A DNA stretch of 64,000 nucleotides, taken from the NCBI RefSeq assembly GCF_001421765.1, contig NZ_LMLA01000007.1, positions 62,355 through 126,354 of the forward strand, given 5' to 3'. Origin of the DNA: Sphingomonas sp. Leaf32 (GTDB lineage Bacteria; Pseudomonadota; Alphaproteobacteria; Sphingomonadales; Sphingomonadaceae). The notes under the pieces are model-generated. The model saw nothing but the letters and a program-made list of their open reading frames with translations. It was not told the DNA's origin and did no database searches. The translations under genes and the position numbers were made by a program. Shown piece by piece: positions 25,185 through 35,522 of this stretch (positions are counted from its first letter, which is position 1; each line of letters starts with the position of its first letter).

Positions 25185-26834
25185 CTAGACCGCCGTCATC
25201 GGCCCTAGCTTCCCTGCGGCCACGCGCCACCGGGCCGTCGTCGCGGTGGTGAAGCCGGGCGTCGTCACGCTCGACACGGTGCGGAACTGCGCGTCGGCAT
25301 GGGCCGGCGTCAGGGTGAGCAGCAGATAGCCCTTCCGATCCTGATCGCAGTAGCGGACCTCCGGCGCGTCCTTTTCGATCACCGTGCCCAGCCCCGGCAG
25401 CAGCGATCCATAGGACGGGCTGGAAATCGCGGTCGCGCCGAATTCATGGGCGACCAGCCGGCCGGCATCGTCATGCAGGTCGTTGGCCCAGCCGGCATGG
25501 CTGTCGCCCGACAGCACGATCGGCCGCGCCTTCGCCCGGCGGAACGCGGTGTAGAGCCGCTCGCGCGCCGGGGGATAGCCGTCCCAGCTGTCGAAATTGA
25601 ACGGCAGCCCGGCGCGGTACGATCGCTGTGCTGCGGCGATGCGCGGGGCATAGGCGGCGGGCAGGCCGTTCAGCATCGCGGCATAGCGCTCCGCCCCCAT
25701 TTCCCGGATCAGGTCGGGACCGGGGACGCGCGCCATCACCACCTGATTGCCGAGCAGTTGCCACGGCTGCTTTGCACGAACCGACCGAGCCAGTTCGCGC
25801 TCGACCCAATCCTGCTGCCCGCGCCCCAGCATCTCGCGGTCGGGCCGGGAGCGGACCGCCAGCATCGCGGCATAATCCTCCGGCTCGATGCCCGCCCCCT
25901 TGGGCGCGGCCTGTTCCGACCGGGCGAGCAGGCGGGTTTCGACCATCACCAGCGTCGCGAGGTCGCCGAAATCGAAGCTGCGGTTGATCGCGGCCCAGGG
26001 CTGGCCGGGCTTCGGGTCGCGGATCGGCATCCATTCGAAATAGGCCTGCATCGCCGCCGCCTTGCGCGCCGCCCAGTCGCCCTCGGTCGCCGGGCTGTGG
26101 TTCTCCGCGCCGCCGACCCACGCATCGTTCGCGCTTTCATGGTCGTCCCACACGCAGATGAACGCGGCGCGCGCGTGCGCCGCCTGCATCGCGCCGTCGC
26201 GCTTCACCTGCGCATGGCGGGTGCGATAATCGGTGAGCGTGATGATCTCATGGCGGGGTTCGGGCAGGCGGTTCAGCTTGCGGCCGATCTCCGCGCCATA
26301 GCCGTCCGCGCCATATTCATAGATGTAGTCGCCCAGATGCAGCACCGCATCGACGCGCGGTTCGGCGGCGATGGCGGTATAGGCGTGCCAATATCCGCCG
26401 GGGTAGAGCTGGCACGACACCACCGCCAGCGCGACTTGCGGAGTGGCCCCGCGCGGCAGGGTGCGGAAGCGGCCTTTGGGCGACGCGGTGCCGCCGGGCG
26501 CGGTGAACCAGTACCAATAATCGGTGCCCGGCTTCAGGCCCGTCGCCTCGACCTTGGCAGTGAAGTCGCGCGCCGCCCGGGCCATCGCGCGGCCGGTCGC
26601 GATCGCCGGGCCATCCACGTTCCCTGCGACATGCCAGTCGAGCGCGATGTCGCCGCTGTCGGCCGCCGCCGGCGTCGCGCGGGTCCACAGGATCGCGCCG
26701 TCCGCCGCCGGATCGCCGCTGGCGACGCCGTGCGCGAAGGTCGCGCCGTCCGGCGCGGCATGGGCGATCGTCGGCAGGGTCAGGGCGGCGCTGCTGCCCA
26801 TCAGGCGCAGGGCGTCGCGGCGGTTCAGGGTCAT
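25185..26834 (-). CDS. phoD: PhoD-type alkaline phosphatase/phosphodiesterase, Tat-exported
   Basis: A 549-residue secreted phosphatase. The twin-arginine signal LNRRDALRLMGSSAALTLP fits PhoD export by Tat. The N-terminal PhoD domain has FAHGVASGDPAADGAILWTR. The metallophosphatase core shows VLHLGDYIYEYG, ICVWDDHESANDAW and VLSGDSHAGWANDL, the usual metal ligands (Fe/Ca) of this family. It releases phosphate from organic esters outside the cytoplasm. I chose ATG 26834, directly before the Tat signal; the frame continues upstream through the promoter. A Pho-box-like site lies 49 bases upstream, and the divergent neighbour is a TonB receptor. Confidence 0.92.
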   Translation of the reverse strand: MTLNRRDALRLMGSSAALTLPTIAHAAPDGATFAHGVASGDPAADGAILWTRATPAAADSGDIALDWHVAGNVDGPAIATGRAMARAARDFTAKVEATGLKPGTDYWYWFTAPGGTASPKGRFRTLPRGATPQVALAVVSCQLYPGGYWHAYTAIAAEPRVDAVLHLGDYIYEYGADGYGAEIGRKLNRLPEPRHEIITLTDYRTRHAQVKRDGAMQAAHARAAFICVWDDHESANDAWVGGAENHSPATEGDWAARKAAAMQAYFEWMPIRDPKPGQPWAAINRSFDFGDLATLVMVETRLLARSEQAAPKGAGIEPEDYAAMLAVRSRPDREMLGRGQQDWVERELARSVRAKQPWQLLGNQVVMARVPGPDLIREMGAERYAAMLNGLPAAYAPRIAAAQRSYRAGLPFNFDSWDGYPPARERLYTAFRRAKARPIVLSGDSHAGWANDLHDDAGRLVAHEFGATAISSPSYGSLLPGLGTVIEKDAPEVRYCDQDRKGYLLLTLTPAHADAQFRTVSSVTTPGFTTATTARWRVAAGKLGPMTAV

Positions 26835-26882
26835 CGGAAGCGCTTTCGTCAAAGGATATGCCGGACGTCCTATGCAGCCGAT

Positions 26883-26900
26883 GCGACAGGTCGATGACGT
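26883..26900 (-). promoter_or_regulatory. Candidate Pho box facing phoD
   Basis: On the minus strand ACGTCAT, four bases, CTGTCGC: two 7-base repeats with an 11-base period. Each matches the known PhoB half-site CTGTCAT at 5 of 7 positions. It ends 49 bases upstream of the phoD ATG. Its last four bases are shared with the opposite-facing site. Confidence 0.5.
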
Positions 26901-26914
26901 CACGGACCTGTCAT
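26897..26914 (+). promoter_or_regulatory. Candidate Pho box facing the TonB receptor gene
   Basis: ACGTCAC, four bases, CTGTCAT: the second half-site is a perfect PhoB consensus and the first matches at 4 of 7, with the correct 11-base period. It lies 43 bases upstream of the receptor ATG. Together with the minus-strand site it suggests PhoB control of both divergent genes under phosphate limitation. Confidence 0.6.
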
Positions 26915-26956
26915 TCCCGCCCCCTAGAGGCCGCGCCATCATTAGGGGGATATTGC

Positions 26957-29341
26957 ATGAACTCGTGTCTGCGCTCGACCGTCGCCTTGTTGGCGATCAC
27001 TTGTTCGACCACCGCCTTTGCCCAGGCCAATGTCCAACCGCAGGCGGATGAATCAGACGAAATCGTCGTCACCGCGCAAAAGGTCGAACAGCGGATCGAG
27101 GATGTGCCGGTTACCGTCACCGCCGTGACGGGCCGCAAGATGGCCGATCTGGGCGTGTCGACGCTGGCCGATGTCGCGCAATATATTCCGGGGCTGATCG
27201 TGCAGGAGCAGAGCGCGAACAATCCCGGCTTCGTCATTCGCGGCATCACGTCGGATTCGGGGTCGGCGCAGCAGGGCGCGCGCGTCACCTTCTATTATAA
27301 CGGCGTCGACATCAGCCGCTCGCGCGGGGCCTATCAGGACCTGTTCGACCTCGAACGGATCGAGGCGGTGAAGGGGCCGCAGGCCACGTTGTTCGGCACG
27401 GCCGCCGCGGTCGGCGCGGTGTCGATCCTGTCGGCCAAGCCCAAGCCCGGCTTCGCCGCCGACCTTGCCGCGTCCTACGGCAATTTCAACCGGACGCAGG
27501 TGTCGGGCATGGTCAATGCCGGGGGCGACACGCTCGCCGCCCGCCTCGCCTTCGCGTACAAATTTCGCGACGGCTATGTCCGCAACATCGCGGGCGACCC
27601 GAAGGTGCCGAACCAGAATCAGGGCCGGGTCGACCAGGACGATCTGAACGGGCAGGACCAGCGCGGCATTCGCGGGTCGCTGCGCTGGACGCCGACCGAC
27701 GCCGTCACCGCCGACCTCGTGCTGACCTATGACGGGCAGCGCAATCCCGGCACCGCGTTCAAGAGCCGCGCCTTTGCTCCGACCGGCGGGCAGACCGGCG
27801 ATTATGGCACCGCCGAACTGTCGGGTTCGCCCTACAGCCAAGAAGTGCTTGGCAAGCGCAAGCTTGGTCTCGACCGCGATGTCTATGACGCGAACCTGAC
27901 CGTGTCGGTCGATCTGGGGCGCGGCGTCACCTTCACCACGGTCAACGGCTATCGCCGGTTCAACAGCCTCGAGACGTTCGACGCCGATGGCGGTCCGGCA
28001 TGGTATCTGGAATTCGCCGAGGATGCGAAGGGCGACCAGTGGAGCCATGAAGGCCGCTTCAACTTCACCGGCGAGAAGGCACGCGCCTCGTTCGGATGGA
28101 ACGCCTTCTTCGAAAACGGTTTCCAGCGCGTGCCCTTCTCGACCGAAGAAGGCACCTATCTCGCTTGTTCGGTGACGGGTGCCTATGCCCCGATCCGCGC
28201 CGTGCTCAACCAGGCCGGCATCCCGACCGGTCCGAACTGCGTCGCGGCCAATGGCACGGTGCCGGGTGCGCGGGCGACGGCGATCCTGTCGCGCGGCACC
28301 CTGACCGAACTGCCCTATGCGGCGGTGTTCACCAATTTCGGCAACAACGACACCTATTCGATGTTCGCCGATACGACGTGGATTCCGGTCCCCGCGCTGG
28401 AACTGACCGCCGGTGCCCGCGTGCTGATCGAGGATCGCCAGTCGGGCTACAGCTCGGTGCAGCCCTTCTCGCGGCTGCTCGCCGGGGCCGGGGTGTTCAC
28501 CAGCCTGCTCGGCACCGCCAGCACCAATGGCGCGAAGTTCGAGGCGGAGCGCAGCTTCGCCGCCGTGCTGCCACGCTTCAACGCGCTCTTCCGCCTGTCG
28601 GACGCGGTCAACCTCTACGCCACCGTCAGCAAGGGCCGTCGCTCGCCGGTCGTGCAACTCGCGGCGGCACGCACCGGCAGCAGCGTGACGGCGGGGGTGA
28701 TCCCGGCGCTGCAGATCGTGCCGGAGGAACTGGTGTGGAATTACGAAGGCGGCATCAAGGGGCGGGTCGGACCCTTTACCGGCGCGGCGTCGGTCTTCTA
28801 CCAGCGCTATGACGGGTTCCAGGTGTCGGTGACCGAGAATGGCGTCACCACCACCCGTTCGGCCGGATCGGCGGACAATCTGGGCGTCGAGCTGGAGGGG
28901 ACGTTCCGCGTCGGGCAGGTCCTGTCGCTGTTCGGGACCTTCGCGTATCTCGACGGCGGGATCGGCAGCGATGCGACCAACGGCGTGTTCGCCGGCAACC
29001 GCTTCCGCCTGCAACCCGACATGACCGCATCGGCCGGCGCGAACCTGCGGGTACCGGTCGGCTCGGCGACCTTCTATGCCGTGCCGAACGTGACGTATCG
29101 GTCGAAGGTGTTCTTCGAACTGCCGAACCGGCAAGCGATCTCCACGCCGGGCTATACGCTGTTCAACCTGCGTGCCGGCGTGGAACTGGGCGATCGGTTC
29201 ACCATCGGCGGCTTCGCACGCAACCTGACCGACGAACGCTATCTGATCGACGCGGGCAATACCGGCGGCGGCTTCGGCGTGCCGACCTATATTCGCGGCG
29301 AACCGCGCTTCTATGGCGTGGAACTGGGCGCGCGCTTCTGA
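26957..29341 (+). CDS. TonB-dependent outer membrane receptor (phosphate-island receptor 1)
   Basis: A 794-residue TonB-dependent receptor. A signal peptide (residues 1-22, ending AFA) is followed by a TonB box-like segment (DEIVVTAQKVEQRIEDVPVT), the plug domain (to about residue 170, with DLFDLERIEAVKGPQATLFG) and a 22-strand barrel ending in the aromatic VELGARF. It would import a scarce substrate using TonB energy. The ATG follows TAGGGGGA at ideal spacing. Because it shares a Pho-box-bearing promoter region with phoD, the substrate may be an organophosphate; this is inference. A hairpin without a T-tract follows. Confidence 0.9.
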   Translation: MNSCLRSTVALLAITCSTTAFAQANVQPQADESDEIVVTAQKVEQRIEDVPVTVTAVTGRKMADLGVSTLADVAQYIPGLIVQEQSANNPGFVIRGITSDSGSAQQGARVTFYYNGVDISRSRGAYQDLFDLERIEAVKGPQATLFGTAAAVGAVSILSAKPKPGFAADLAASYGNFNRTQVSGMVNAGGDTLAARLAFAYKFRDGYVRNIAGDPKVPNQNQGRVDQDDLNGQDQRGIRGSLRWTPTDAVTADLVLTYDGQRNPGTAFKSRAFAPTGGQTGDYGTAELSGSPYSQEVLGKRKLGLDRDVYDANLTVSVDLGRGVTFTTVNGYRRFNSLETFDADGGPAWYLEFAEDAKGDQWSHEGRFNFTGEKARASFGWNAFFENGFQRVPFSTEEGTYLACSVTGAYAPIRAVLNQAGIPTGPNCVAANGTVPGARATAILSRGTLTELPYAAVFTNFGNNDTYSMFADTTWIPVPALELTAGARVLIEDRQSGYSSVQPFSRLLAGAGVFTSLLGTASTNGAKFEAERSFAAVLPRFNALFRLSDAVNLYATVSKGRRSPVVQLAAARTGSSVTAGVIPALQIVPEELVWNYEGGIKGRVGPFTGAASVFYQRYDGFQVSVTENGVTTTRSAGSADNLGVELEGTFRVGQVLSLFGTFAYLDGGIGSDATNGVFAGNRFRLQPDMTASAGANLRVPVGSATFYAVPNVTYRSKVFFELPNRQAISTPGYTLFNLRAGVELGDRFTIGGFARNLTDERYLIDAGNTGGGFGVPTYIRGEPRFYGVELGARF

Positions 29342-29364
29342 CGCACGCGCCGGAGACGCAGGAC

Positions 29365-29390
29365 GCCGGTGCCACGCGAGCGGCACCGGT
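29365..29390 (+). terminator. Possible terminator hairpin after the first TonB receptor
   Basis: A perfect 8-base stem CCGGTGCC / GGCACCGG with an 8-base loop, 24 bases after the stop. No T-tract follows, so it may be an RNA-stabilising or attenuating hairpin instead. The rest of the 264-base leader up to 29605 shows only a weak Pho-box-like pair near 29508 and no gene. Confidence 0.35.
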
Positions 29391-29605
29391 GCCTCGTGTC
29401 TGGTTCGGAGCCGAAGCGCGTGGTCGCCGAAGTCATCGTCGAGCATCCACCGACCTGCACTGCCCAGCCTGTTGCCCCGAAGCCACAGCTGGAACCACCA
29501 TCGCCAGCGTCATCGTTCGGTAACGCGGCCGTAACCAACCTGCCACCCCCGCCCGGCAGGGGACGGACCACACGGGAAGCCGGGAGCTTCCAAGGGGGAA
29601 CAGAC

Positions 29606-32398
29606 ATGGTTGCAATCTTCGCGCGGTCCACGCGGGCCGTTTTCGTGCGTGCGCTGCTGAGCGGTGCCGCGATCCTGCCGGCGGTGGCCTTTGCCGCGCC
29701 GCCGGAGGAGACGCCGGTCGTCGCCGACGTCGTGCCGGGCGACGAAGAAGGGCAGGAAATCGTCGTGCAGGGCACCCGCCCGATCGCCGAATCCGAACAG
29801 GCCGCACTGGAAATCCAGCGCAACAGCCCGGCGCTGGTGTCGGTCATCGCGTCCGACGCGGTCGGCCGCCTGCCCGACCAGAACGTCGCGCAGGCGATCA
29901 GCCGCCTGCCCGGCGTCGGCGTCGAACGCGACCAGGGCCAGGCGCGCTACGTCAACCTGCGCGGCGCGCCCAAGCGCTGGACCACGCTGTCGTTCGACGG
30001 CGTCAACGTCGTCAGCCCCGAAGGACGCGCCGCGCGCTTCGATTCCATTCCCTCGGCGATCGCCAAGCAGATCATCGTGCGCAAGGCGGTGACGCCCGAC
30101 ATGGTCGGTGAAACCATTTCGGGCAATGTCGACATCATCACCCGCTCGGGCTTCGATCAGGACGGCTTCCACGTCGCGGGCAAGGCCGGATATGGGCTGG
30201 TCGAACTGGGCGACCGGCGCGAGTTCGAAGGGTCGCTGGTCGTGTCCGACCGGTTCGACACCGGCATCGGCGAGTTCGCCATCGCCTCGTCGGCCAGCCT
30301 GTACCGCCGTGGCATGGTGACCGACAATTTCGAAACCGATTGGGAAAGCGTCGATCAGGACCGTCGTCCGGGCTTCGCCGACCGCATCTGGGCGCGCGAG
30401 ACCGAGAACAAGCTCTATCGCCTCGTCCGCAAGAACTATGCGCTGTCGACCCGGCTCGACTGGAAGCCGGCGCCCGGCCACCGCATCTTTGCCGAAACCA
30501 TCTATTCGGCGTTCCAGGACGACGAACAGCGCAACAACTATATCGTCGACCTCGACGACCAGCAGTCGCGCGTGCCGACCGGGACCGCTGCCTGTACCGT
30601 GAACGCCACCCCGGCGGCGAACACCACCGGCTATGCCGATGTCTGCACCGGCAACACCCCGCTGAAGGGCACGGTGTACGGCATCGACCTGAACTCGAAC
30701 TTCACGGTCCGCGCGTACAAGCAGTCGGTGTTCACCAACACGCTGGGCGGCGACCATGATCTCGACACGTGGCGCGTGTCGTGGCGCGCGAACTATACCC
30801 GCTCGATCGACGACCGCACGCAGCCGGCGCAGCTGAACTATGACAGCCCGTCGTTCGGCACCAACGGCGCGAATGCCGCCAACCGCCTGACCGTCGGCTA
30901 CGACTTCACCGATCCGCAGTTGGCGAAGATCGAGCTGTACCGCACCATCCGCAACGCAAACGGCACCTTCGCACGCGGCGCGCGGGTGACGGCGATCGAG
31001 GATTTCCCGCGCTCGCTTGCCCGGCTGCGCTCGCTGCTCGCCGCCGACACGACCGACGCCTATACCGCGCGGGTCGATGTGCAGCACGACGTCGACGCCC
31101 TGCTGGGCGACAAGACCACCTTCGCCTTCGGCCTGCGCTTCGACGACCGTACGAAGTCGGTCGACGAACGCCTGCTGGAACTGAACAGTGCGGCACAGTT
31201 CAGCGCGGCGGGCATCCCCACCGGGTACGGCCAGATCGCGATCCCCGGCGCCTTCCAGGGCAAGCTGCCGCTCGGCTACACCTTCCAGTATTTCGGGCGC
31301 GACCAGATCCTCGACCTAGTCGACCGCGCGAAGACGGTCGGCAGCTATGTCGACCAGACCGCCAACCTGTACGACGTGAACGAGCGTATCTATTCGGCAT
31401 ACGGTATGGCCACCGTCACCACCGATTGGGGCAATGTCATTGGCGGCCTGCGGATCGAGCATATTCGCAACGACTCTGCTGCGTTCGGTGCCGGGCCACA
31501 ACGCCTTGAAGTCAAAACAAGTCAAACGCTGGTCTATCCTAGTTTGCACGTGAATTACGACGTGACTGACCAGATGAAGGCGCGGCTGTCGTTCAGCACC
31601 GGTGCGGCCCGGCCAGACTACGACCAGCTTCGCCCGAACCTGACCTTCAACGACGCGAATCTGACGATTTCGGGCGGCAATCCCGATGCGAAGCCCGAAA
31701 AGGCGATGGGCGTCGACGCCTATGTCGAATATTATGGTGCGACCGGCGGCTTCCTGTCGTTCGGTGCCTATTACAAGCGGCTGCGCAACGTGCTGTTCGA
31801 CACCAGCCGGACCTTCGGCCGCGACATACTAAACTCCAACGGCTTCGACCGTTCGCAATATGTATTCTCGGGTATCGACAATGGCGGCAACGGGTCGATT
31901 CTCGGCATCGAAGGCGCGATCCAGCAGCAGCTTGATCCGTTCGTCGGCGACCTCGGCCTGCCCGACTGGGTCGGCGGGTTCGGCGTGCAGCTGAACGCCA
32001 CGCTGAACCGCAGCCGCGCCGAGACGCCCGATGGTCGCCGCGTACCGCTGCCCGGTGCCTCGGACGCGGTCTATAATCTGGGCGTCTATTACGAGAAATA
32101 CGGCTTCTCGGCGCGGGTCCAGTATCAGAACCGCTCGCGCTGGCTGGACGATCTGGGCGATTTCCAGGTCATCAACGGCGTCAATCGCGGCGTCGATGGC
32201 GGCGATTTCTATTGGGCGAAGGATGACGAACTCGACGCGTCGGTGCGCTATGCCATCGGCCGCAATGTCGAACTGTTCGGCAATTTCAGCAACCTGCTGA
32301 ACGGTCCCGGCCGTCGCTACGTCCGCGATACGCGCTACACGATCGAGCGCGAGACGTTCGGCCGCCGCTATCAGGCCGGCGTGCGGGTGAACTTCTGA
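29606..32398 (+). CDS. TonB-dependent receptor upstream of phytase
   Basis: A 930-residue TonB-dependent receptor of the large Xanthomonas/Caulobacter type. Features are a signal peptide (about residues 1-31, ending AFA), a TonB box region (GQEIVVQGTRPIAESEQAAL), a plug with VGRLPDQNVAQAISRLPGVGVERDQG and RYVNLRGAPKRW, and a barrel ending GVRVNF. The start follows CAAGGGGGAACAG. Its TGA overlaps the phytase ATG (TGATG), so receptor and enzyme are co-translated. Such receptor-phytase pairs are known in Proteobacteria, and I infer uptake of inositol phosphates or their breakdown products. Confidence 0.92.
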   Translation: MVAIFARSTRAVFVRALLSGAAILPAVAFAAPPEETPVVADVVPGDEEGQEIVVQGTRPIAESEQAALEIQRNSPALVSVIASDAVGRLPDQNVAQAISRLPGVGVERDQGQARYVNLRGAPKRWTTLSFDGVNVVSPEGRAARFDSIPSAIAKQIIVRKAVTPDMVGETISGNVDIITRSGFDQDGFHVAGKAGYGLVELGDRREFEGSLVVSDRFDTGIGEFAIASSASLYRRGMVTDNFETDWESVDQDRRPGFADRIWARETENKLYRLVRKNYALSTRLDWKPAPGHRIFAETIYSAFQDDEQRNNYIVDLDDQQSRVPTGTAACTVNATPAANTTGYADVCTGNTPLKGTVYGIDLNSNFTVRAYKQSVFTNTLGGDHDLDTWRVSWRANYTRSIDDRTQPAQLNYDSPSFGTNGANAANRLTVGYDFTDPQLAKIELYRTIRNANGTFARGARVTAIEDFPRSLARLRSLLAADTTDAYTARVDVQHDVDALLGDKTTFAFGLRFDDRTKSVDERLLELNSAAQFSAAGIPTGYGQIAIPGAFQGKLPLGYTFQYFGRDQILDLVDRAKTVGSYVDQTANLYDVNERIYSAYGMATVTTDWGNVIGGLRIEHIRNDSAAFGAGPQRLEVKTSQTLVYPSLHVNYDVTDQMKARLSFSTGAARPDYDQLRPNLTFNDANLTISGGNPDAKPEKAMGVDAYVEYYGATGGFLSFGAYYKRLRNVLFDTSRTFGRDILNSNGFDRSQYVFSGIDNGGNGSILGIEGAIQQQLDPFVGDLGLPDWVGGFGVQLNATLNRSRAETPDGRRVPLPGASDAVYNLGVYYEKYGFSARVQYQNRSRWLDDLGDFQVINGVNRGVDGGDFYWAKDDELDASVRYAIGRNVELFGNFSNLLNGPGRRYVRDTRYTIERETFGRRYQAGVRVNF

Positions 32399-33426
32399 TG
32401 CGGCGGCTCGCCCTTGCGGCGGCGTTGCTCGGCGGGTGTGCGATGACGCCCCCGCCGGCCGCGACGCCGGTTGCCGCTCCGATGGTCGCGGCGGCGGCGG
32501 AAACCGATCCGGTCGACACCGCCGCCGACGCCGCCGACGATCCCGCCATCTGGCGCAACCGGCGCAATCCCGCCGCCAGCCTGGTGATCGGCACCGACAA
32601 GAAGGCCGGCATCCATGTGTACGACCTGTCGGGCAAGCGGCTGAGCTTTACGCCGGCCGCGCGGCTCAACAATGTCGACCTGCGCGACATTGGCGGCCGG
32701 GTGATCGCCGCCGCCAGCGACCGCGCCGACGAAACGCAGGCGCATGTCGCGCTGTTTACGCTCGACACTATGGGCCGCAAGCTGGTGCCGATGGGGCGCT
32801 TCCCCGTCGGCGCGGGCGAGGCGTACGGCATGTGCCTGTGGACCCGCAAGGCGGACAAGGCGCTGTTCGGCTTCGTCGTGATGAAGGACGGGCGGATCGA
32901 TCAGGTGTCGATCGAGCTGGGCGGTGCGACGCCGGTGGTGCGCACCGTGCGGTCGATGAAGGTCGGCACCCAGGCCGAGGGCTGCGTGGTCGATGACCGG
33001 ACGGGCACGCTCTACGTCGCCGAGGAGGATGTCGGGCTGTGGCGCTTCGCCGCCGATCCCGCCGCCCCGGTCGAGGGCACCGCCATCGCCAAGGTCGACG
33101 GCACGACGCTGGTCGCCGATGCCGAGGGCTTGGCGCTGGCCCCGGCCGGGCGCACCGGCGGCTATTTGGTCGTCAGCAGCCAGGGCGACAATGCCTATAC
33201 CCTCTATCGCCTGCCCGGCGTCACCCATGCCGGGCGCTTCCGCATCGGCGGCGGGTCGATCGACGGGACCAGCGACACCGACGGCATCGACCTGATCCTC
33301 GGCGATTTCGGCCCGAGGTTCCGCAAAGGGCTGATGGTCGCGCAGGACGGCGACAACGCCCCCGATACGCAGAACTTCAAATATGTATCGTGGGCCGATG
33401 TGCTGAAGGCGCTGCGGCTGCGCTGA
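32398..33426 (+). CDS. Beta-propeller phytase (3-phytase), lipoprotein
   Basis: A 342-residue beta-propeller phytase, which removes phosphates from inositol hexakisphosphate using calcium. The N-terminus MRRLALAAALLGGC is a lipoprotein signal (lipobox LGGC). Family motifs run in order: DAADDPAIW, GTDKKAG, LNNVDLRDI, AYGMCLW, GTQAEGCVVDDRTGTLYVAEEDVGLWRF, VADAEGLAL, VSSQGDNAY, GTSDTDGIDL and VAQDGDNAPD. These acidic turns bind calcium and phosphate. It is fused by a TGATG overlap to its TonB receptor, and phoD is nearby, which makes this a phosphorus-scavenging locus. Confidence 0.93.
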   Translation: MRRLALAAALLGGCAMTPPPAATPVAAPMVAAAAETDPVDTAADAADDPAIWRNRRNPAASLVIGTDKKAGIHVYDLSGKRLSFTPAARLNNVDLRDIGGRVIAAASDRADETQAHVALFTLDTMGRKLVPMGRFPVGAGEAYGMCLWTRKADKALFGFVVMKDGRIDQVSIELGGATPVVRTVRSMKVGTQAEGCVVDDRTGTLYVAEEDVGLWRFAADPAAPVEGTAIAKVDGTTLVADAEGLALAPAGRTGGYLVVSSQGDNAYTLYRLPGVTHAGRFRIGGGSIDGTSDTDGIDLILGDFGPRFRKGLMVAQDGDNAPDTQNFKYVSWADVLKALRLR

Positions 33427-33457
33427 AGGAAAATGGCGGTGGTCCGGTACGACCAGA

Positions 33458-34063
33458 TCACCGCTCCGCGCGTGGTTTCCACGTGATGACGCGGTAGATG
33501 TACCCGATCACGATCGCCGCCGACATCGCGATCGCGACCGGCCCGACATAATGGTCGAGCCGTTCGAAATTCGACCCCAGCCACAGCCCGGCATAGGCCA
33601 GCACGGCGTTCCAGATGACGCTGCCGGTGAAGGTCGCCAGGAAAAAGCGCCAGCGCGGCATACAGGCCATGCCGGCGGGCAGCGAGATCATCGTGCGGAA
33701 CGTTGGCATGAAGCGGAAGAGGAAGACCGTCTTGCCGCCATGTTTACGGAAGAAGCGGTGCAGCTTCTCCACATCCTCCCACTCGACGGTCAACCACCGG
33801 CCCCAGCGGTCGACGAACGGCTTCAACCCGTGATAGCCGAAGCGCCGCCCGATCGCGTACCAGAAGTAATTGCCGGCGGTCGTGCCCGCCGTGCCCCATA
33901 GCAGCAGCGGCACCATCGCCATGTCGCCGCGCGCCACTGCCATGCCGCCCAGCCCCATGATGACCTCCGACGGGATCGGCGGGATCACATTCTCCAGCGC
34001 CATCAGCAGGAAGATGCCGAGATAGCCACCGCGCGCGATCGCATCGAGGATGAAGGTCGTCAT
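33458..34063 (-). CDS. DedA-family membrane protein
   Basis: A 201-residue membrane protein of the DedA/VTT (SNARE-associated) family. Visible features are the N-terminal re-entrant segment GYLGIFLLMALENVIPPIPSEVIMGLGG, the family motif GTTAGNYFWYAIGRRFG, and FLFRFMPTFRTMISLPAGMACMPRWRFFLATFTGSVIWN with conserved arginines. DedA proteins act as lipid (undecaprenyl phosphate or phosphatidyl) flippases or support membrane potential. I chose ATG 34063, where homology begins. It is convergent with the phytase gene and not obviously part of an operon. Confidence 0.88.
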   Translation of the reverse strand: MTTFILDAIARGGYLGIFLLMALENVIPPIPSEVIMGLGGMAVARGDMAMVPLLLWGTAGTTAGNYFWYAIGRRFGYHGLKPFVDRWGRWLTVEWEDVEKLHRFFRKHGGKTVFLFRFMPTFRTMISLPAGMACMPRWRFFLATFTGSVIWNAVLAYAGLWLGSNFERLDHYVGPVAIAMSAAIVIGYIYRVITWKPRAER

Positions 34064-34135
34064 GGGGGTTGGGAACGTCCGGGCCGGGGTTTCGTGCCGT
34101 TGGAGGTGCCGCGTGCCTGCGTCGATCAACCGCCA

Positions 34136-34227
34136 CGAACGTCACCCCAGCGCAGGCTGGGGTCTCTCGCGGCTTCTGCCCCGCGCGATTACCGGGAGAC
34201 CCCGGCCTGCGCCGAGGTGACGTTCGT
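34136..34227. repeat. Inverted pair of REP-like palindromes
   Basis: GTCACCCCAGCGCAGGCTGG (followed by GGTCTC) at about 34136-34165 and its inverted partner GAGACCCCGGCCTGCGCC (followed by GAGGTGACG) at 34196-34227. The two outer ends GAACGTCACC / GGTGACGTTC are exact inverted copies, giving a ~90-base unit between dedA and gshB. Confidence 0.8.
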
Positions 34228-34257
34228 GGCGGGGCAGGTTTTCGCGAGGCCGGGCGT

Positions 34258-35211
<954 letters not shown>

Positions 35212-35390
35212 GGGGGACACTCCGGTTGGTTGCCGTTCAGGTAGGGGGCTGGTCGCGGAAAGTCACGTGGGGTTACATCGTGATCGGATGCCGGCCTTGT
35301 CGTTTCGAACCAGACGTCATCCCAGCTTTCGCCGGGGCGTCGACGGGAGAGGGACGACACTTCCTAGACCCTCATGACCTGAAACCTATC

Positions 35391-35500
35391 CGTTCGTGCT
35401 GAGTAGGGGCTGAGCTTGTCGAAGACCCGTATCGAAGCACTGGTGGCAGTCCTTCGATACGCCCCTTCGACTTCGCTCAGTGGCTACTCAGGACGAACGG
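35391..35500. repeat. REPIN-like ~110-bp palindromic element, copy 1
   Basis: The left arm begins CGTTCGTGCTGAGTAGGGGC, then TGAGCTTGTCGAAGACC; the right arm is its approximate reverse complement ending GGTACTC-like ACTCAGGACGAACG. The whole forms one long imperfect hairpin. Two further copies are at 41290-41398 and 50182-50292. It lies in the 311-base space between gshB and the SleB-like gene; the rest of that space (35212-35390) holds no gene. Confidence 0.88.
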
Positions 35501-35522
35501 GCAGGCTTGGAGTCATCATGCT

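Noticed and set aside
27053..29446. 797-codon minus-strand frame opposite the first TonB receptor
   Set aside because: It is antisense to a clear receptor with signal peptide and barrel, and its product is low-complexity and resembles nothing.
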